A stretch of DNA of 64,000 nt, taken from assembly GCA_905178155.1 (NCBI GenBank), contig CAJINV010000001.1:6295860-6359859 (forward strand), in the 5' to 3' direction. The notes beneath the pieces are model-generated. The model worked only from the letters and a program-made list of their open reading frames with translations, did no database searches and was not told the DNA's origin. How positions within the stretch are numbered: the stretch's first letter is position 1; each line of letters opens with the position of its first letter. A program made the position numbers and the translations under genes. Of this stretch, positions 61,736 through 64,000 are shown piece by piece. This stretch comes from Amoebophrya sp. A120 (taxonomy: Eukaryota; Sar; Dinophyceae; Syndiniales; Amoebophryaceae).

Positions 61736-63958
61736 AATCTTTGTGAAAGATGTCTTAGATCTAGGTGCAAGACAGCTGCAGTATTCGGGATCTTGATAGA
61801 TGACTTTCAACGACAACAGCGAAGAGGCCATCTGTGTAATCTTTCTCAGCGTTTCCTCCACGCAAAAGGATCAAAACATACTTATACTACGATTGGGATC
61901 TCAGACTTGTTTTTACTCCATCTAGACACGGGCTATTTCTCCATTTTTCTGGTACTTTACCAGAGGAAGATAGCGAGCTTTCTCTTAAGAACCATGAAAA
62001 GGACAGTCGCATTTTTCTGGATCTTTGTAGCAGACTGCCTTACCATGCCCAGCGTTCTTGTGAATGAGCGCATTACAGATTCTCGAAAGGGTAAAGGTGC
62101 GTACTACGGGGCCCAGGTCTAGTAGAAGCAAGACCAGTAAGTAGCTTTCGACTTTTGCGGGTCTTGTTTCAAAGCCATTCGTAAAGCCTAGCGACAAAGG
62201 TGACAGCTTCTAAGAGAGCATTCGACCCCCCTAGGGCTCAAATCAAAAGAAAGAAGTCGCAGAGAAAAAAAAAAAAAGAAAGTGCGAGAGAAGCGACAGA
62301 TAAAGAGGGCAGGTCGCACACAAAAAGAAAGAAAGTTTGAAGTGCCCCAAGATACAGAGCGCAAAAAAAAAAAAAGAAAGAGCCAGCGCGACAAAAGAGA
62401 AAAAAAAAGAGGACGAAGTAAGAGGCTCACATCGAAAAGAAAGTAAGAACGTCCCACCTAAGGTTGACCGCAGCAAAGTGTGTATAACTCCGTGTTGATC
62501 ACTAAGCTCGGTGGCGCTTTTCGTTCTGGCCGGCTTTGCTGCTCTTGCAAAGAAGCTAGCTACCGGGCTTCGCTTGGGGTCTGTTTTTCCTGTTCGACTG
62601 ACACATCACCCAGAGGCGGTGGGTGTAGTGTCAGGTTTGTCGGGTGGCTGAGGATCTGACCCAGCGCTTAGGATTGGATCTTCTGGACATTGGGTGTGGA
62701 GGTGGTAGCACACAATGGACCCCAATTGAACTTCCCTTCACTGCTAAAATGGGCGGTGTTGCGTCGTTCAAGATGCCTGGCTCTCAATGCAATCCAGTGC
62801 AGACAATTTACCTTCAGGAAACTTAGACAGTTCGTTAGCAGTTCCTGGCTCGCCTTGGCAGCTACTACAGTGCCGAAGAAGCTTGCTCCACATTGTTTTT
62901 TCCGGTCGTGAACTCAGCTCTACTAGACACTCCACCAATGATGAAGGTTGTGCGAATCGATTGCAAATGATGTGAAGAAATGAAAAACACTGCTGGCATG
63001 CCTCGTGCCCCTGGCGCTCGGTGTTACCGCGCAACTTGCTTGTTTGTTCGCGCGGACCCCAACATTCGTTTTTGTCATGGTGGCAAGAACTCGTGATAAG
63101 AACAGATACAGATCATTATCGTTGCTCAAATTCAACGCCACAGGTTTACCCGGAAGCCGAGAAGATGGGGAAGAAGGGAAGGATGAGGATGGTGGGGAAA
63201 GAGAAGATTATCGAGACGCAAACAGAGGGGAGCTGTAGCTGAGCAGGCTCTTTCCAAAAATCTCATGTCGATCGTCATGTTGTAGCTCTGGATAACGATA
63301 ATTATTTCTGAAAATCGAAATCCGCATGCACCGGTGACCACTCTGCATTTCCGCTGCAACTTCTGCTGCGTGCGACTGCGGTCACCTCGCCCGCCTACAA
63401 TGACGTCGGCGAATATTGAACATCAACATCATGAGATTCAAATTCATGGTGTGCGATATCTGTGGTCGCTGAAGATTGTCCTTCCATGATGTCGACTGCC
63501 AAAAATTCTGTTCCTCGAGATCCACCAACGTCGGTCACACCTCTGAGAGAGCTGCAAAAAAAATATCAACGATCATACATTTTCATATTTTCTGCCGCAA
63601 ATGGAACGTGCAAGTGGATGTTTGGAACAAATCGCAACGAAATAATCGCTCGCCAGAAAATTCCCCCAACTTTCGACACCTCGACGTGCTCCACTTACTT
63701 TTCCGATTTATTCAGGAACAGCTGTTCTACGACTGCTGCACTTACTAGCAAACTGCTTTACAACATCAAAGCGCAATAGAAATAACTGTTTTAGTTACGT
63801 TTACAACGATAGATCAATCCAAAGCATAACTGCTTTACGCTAAGTAAAGTACAACGATATCATTTCTGGCTTTACCTATAAAGGGTAAGGTGAAGGATAA
63901 AATAAAACAAACTATTTAACACGACTCTCACTTATTGATCCACAACAAACGACAAAAA
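61736..63958. other. Intergenic with a purine-rich tract and a gene-tail duplicate
   Basis: 2.2 kb. The tract at about 62230-62450 is strongly purine-rich on this strand, with runs of 12-13 A. At 63164-63208 the 45 bp encoding the acidic tail of the FkbM gene recur exactly, inside a frame (63005-63238) that ends REDYRDANRGEL. The rest is unremarkable. No gene supported. Confidence 0.5.
63164..63208 (+). repeat. 45-bp exact repeat of the FkbM gene tail
   Basis: Matches 61685-61729 (gatggggaagaagggaagga ... gaaagagaagat) base for base in my reading. The same reading frame (EDGEEGKDEDGGERED) is open here. Confidence 0.85.
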
Positions 63959-64000
63959 ATGGCGGCCGACGCACCCGCAAAGGATGCTAAGGTGTCCCTG
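63959..64000 (+). CDS. 5' end of the next gene (truncated by window edge)
   Basis: ATG at 63959 in an A-rich context (cgacaaaaaATGGCG) starts MAADAPAKDAKVSL and runs off the window. The A-rich leader and + strand match the neighbours. Too short to identify. Confidence 0.55.
   Translation, partial: MAADAPAKDAKVSL

Noticed and set aside
62230-62450. Purine-rich A/G tract as a retroelement poly(A) tail
   Set aside because: Multiple separated A runs mixed with GA, no upstream reverse-transcriptase coding and no target-site duplication seen.
1-64000. tRNA, rRNA, snRNA genes, CRISPR arrays, bacterial promoters or terminators
   Set aside because: No tRNA B-box context, rRNA segment or regularly spaced repeat recognised by eye; the window is eukaryotic, so bacterial signals are not expected. 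A covariance-model search would settle small RNAs.

Overview
This 64 kb window looks like nuclear DNA of an alveolate protist, most likely a dinoflagellate relative of the Syndiniales/Amoebophrya kind (inference). Four things point there. Every gene I can support, about 18 of them, lies on the + strand. The genes are interrupted by few, short introns. Several introns are bounded by terminal inverted repeats and/or short direct repeats and use non-GT donors. One gene encodes a secreted coiled-coil protein of a type I associate with dinoflagellates. There are no operons, ribosome binding sites, CRISPR arrays or recognisable tRNA/rRNA genes.

Layout. 1-11.4 kb: the C-terminal part of a short-chain dehydrogenase, a single-domain voltage-gated cation channel, a hypothetical protein, a CHK/EcKinase-like phosphotransferase, a small RIIa-domain protein and an MsrB-like protein. 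12.5-25.5 kb: Xaa-Pro dipeptidase, a two-helix membrane protein, a quinone oxidoreductase of the zinc-alcohol-dehydrogenase superfamily, a five-exon J-domain protein of about 1,365 residues, and a CoA-dependent-acyltransferase-like protein with an HxxxDG motif. 25.5-29.9 kb: a segmental triplication that starts in the last codons of the acyltransferase gene and carries extremely GC-rich blocks. 29.1-34.7 kb: a multi-exon gene of unknown function whose first intron holds the third GC-rich copy. 36.6-40.7 kb: a large, mostly disordered protein with a divergent kinase-like HGD...DFG core. 41.7-44.7 kb: a second repeat/GC-rich zone with a decayed copy of that kinase core and duplicated leaders of the next gene. 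44.7-47.8 kb: the secreted coiled-coil gene. 48.8-49.4 kb: a three-exon CKS1 gene, too fragmented to show as one open frame. 50.1-61.7 kb: a large type I membrane protein, a TFIIS-like elongation factor with an altered zinc-ribbon loop, and an FkbM-type methyltransferase-fold protein. The window ends in the first 14 codons of another gene.

The genes are functionally unrelated, as expected for a unidirectional eukaryotic gene array. The most interesting material is intronic: four introns, in the channel, RIIa, CKS1 and FkbM genes, are bounded by different terminal inverted repeats yet share an internal core close to TTTGTCATG. They look like members of one introner (intron-generating mobile element) family. 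Other introns lack inverted repeats but sit between 4-6 bp direct repeats, and the remaining introns are ordinary GTA...AG introns. Product names come from motif recognition by eye. Intron boundaries were set by frame continuity and family alignment, not by transcript data.
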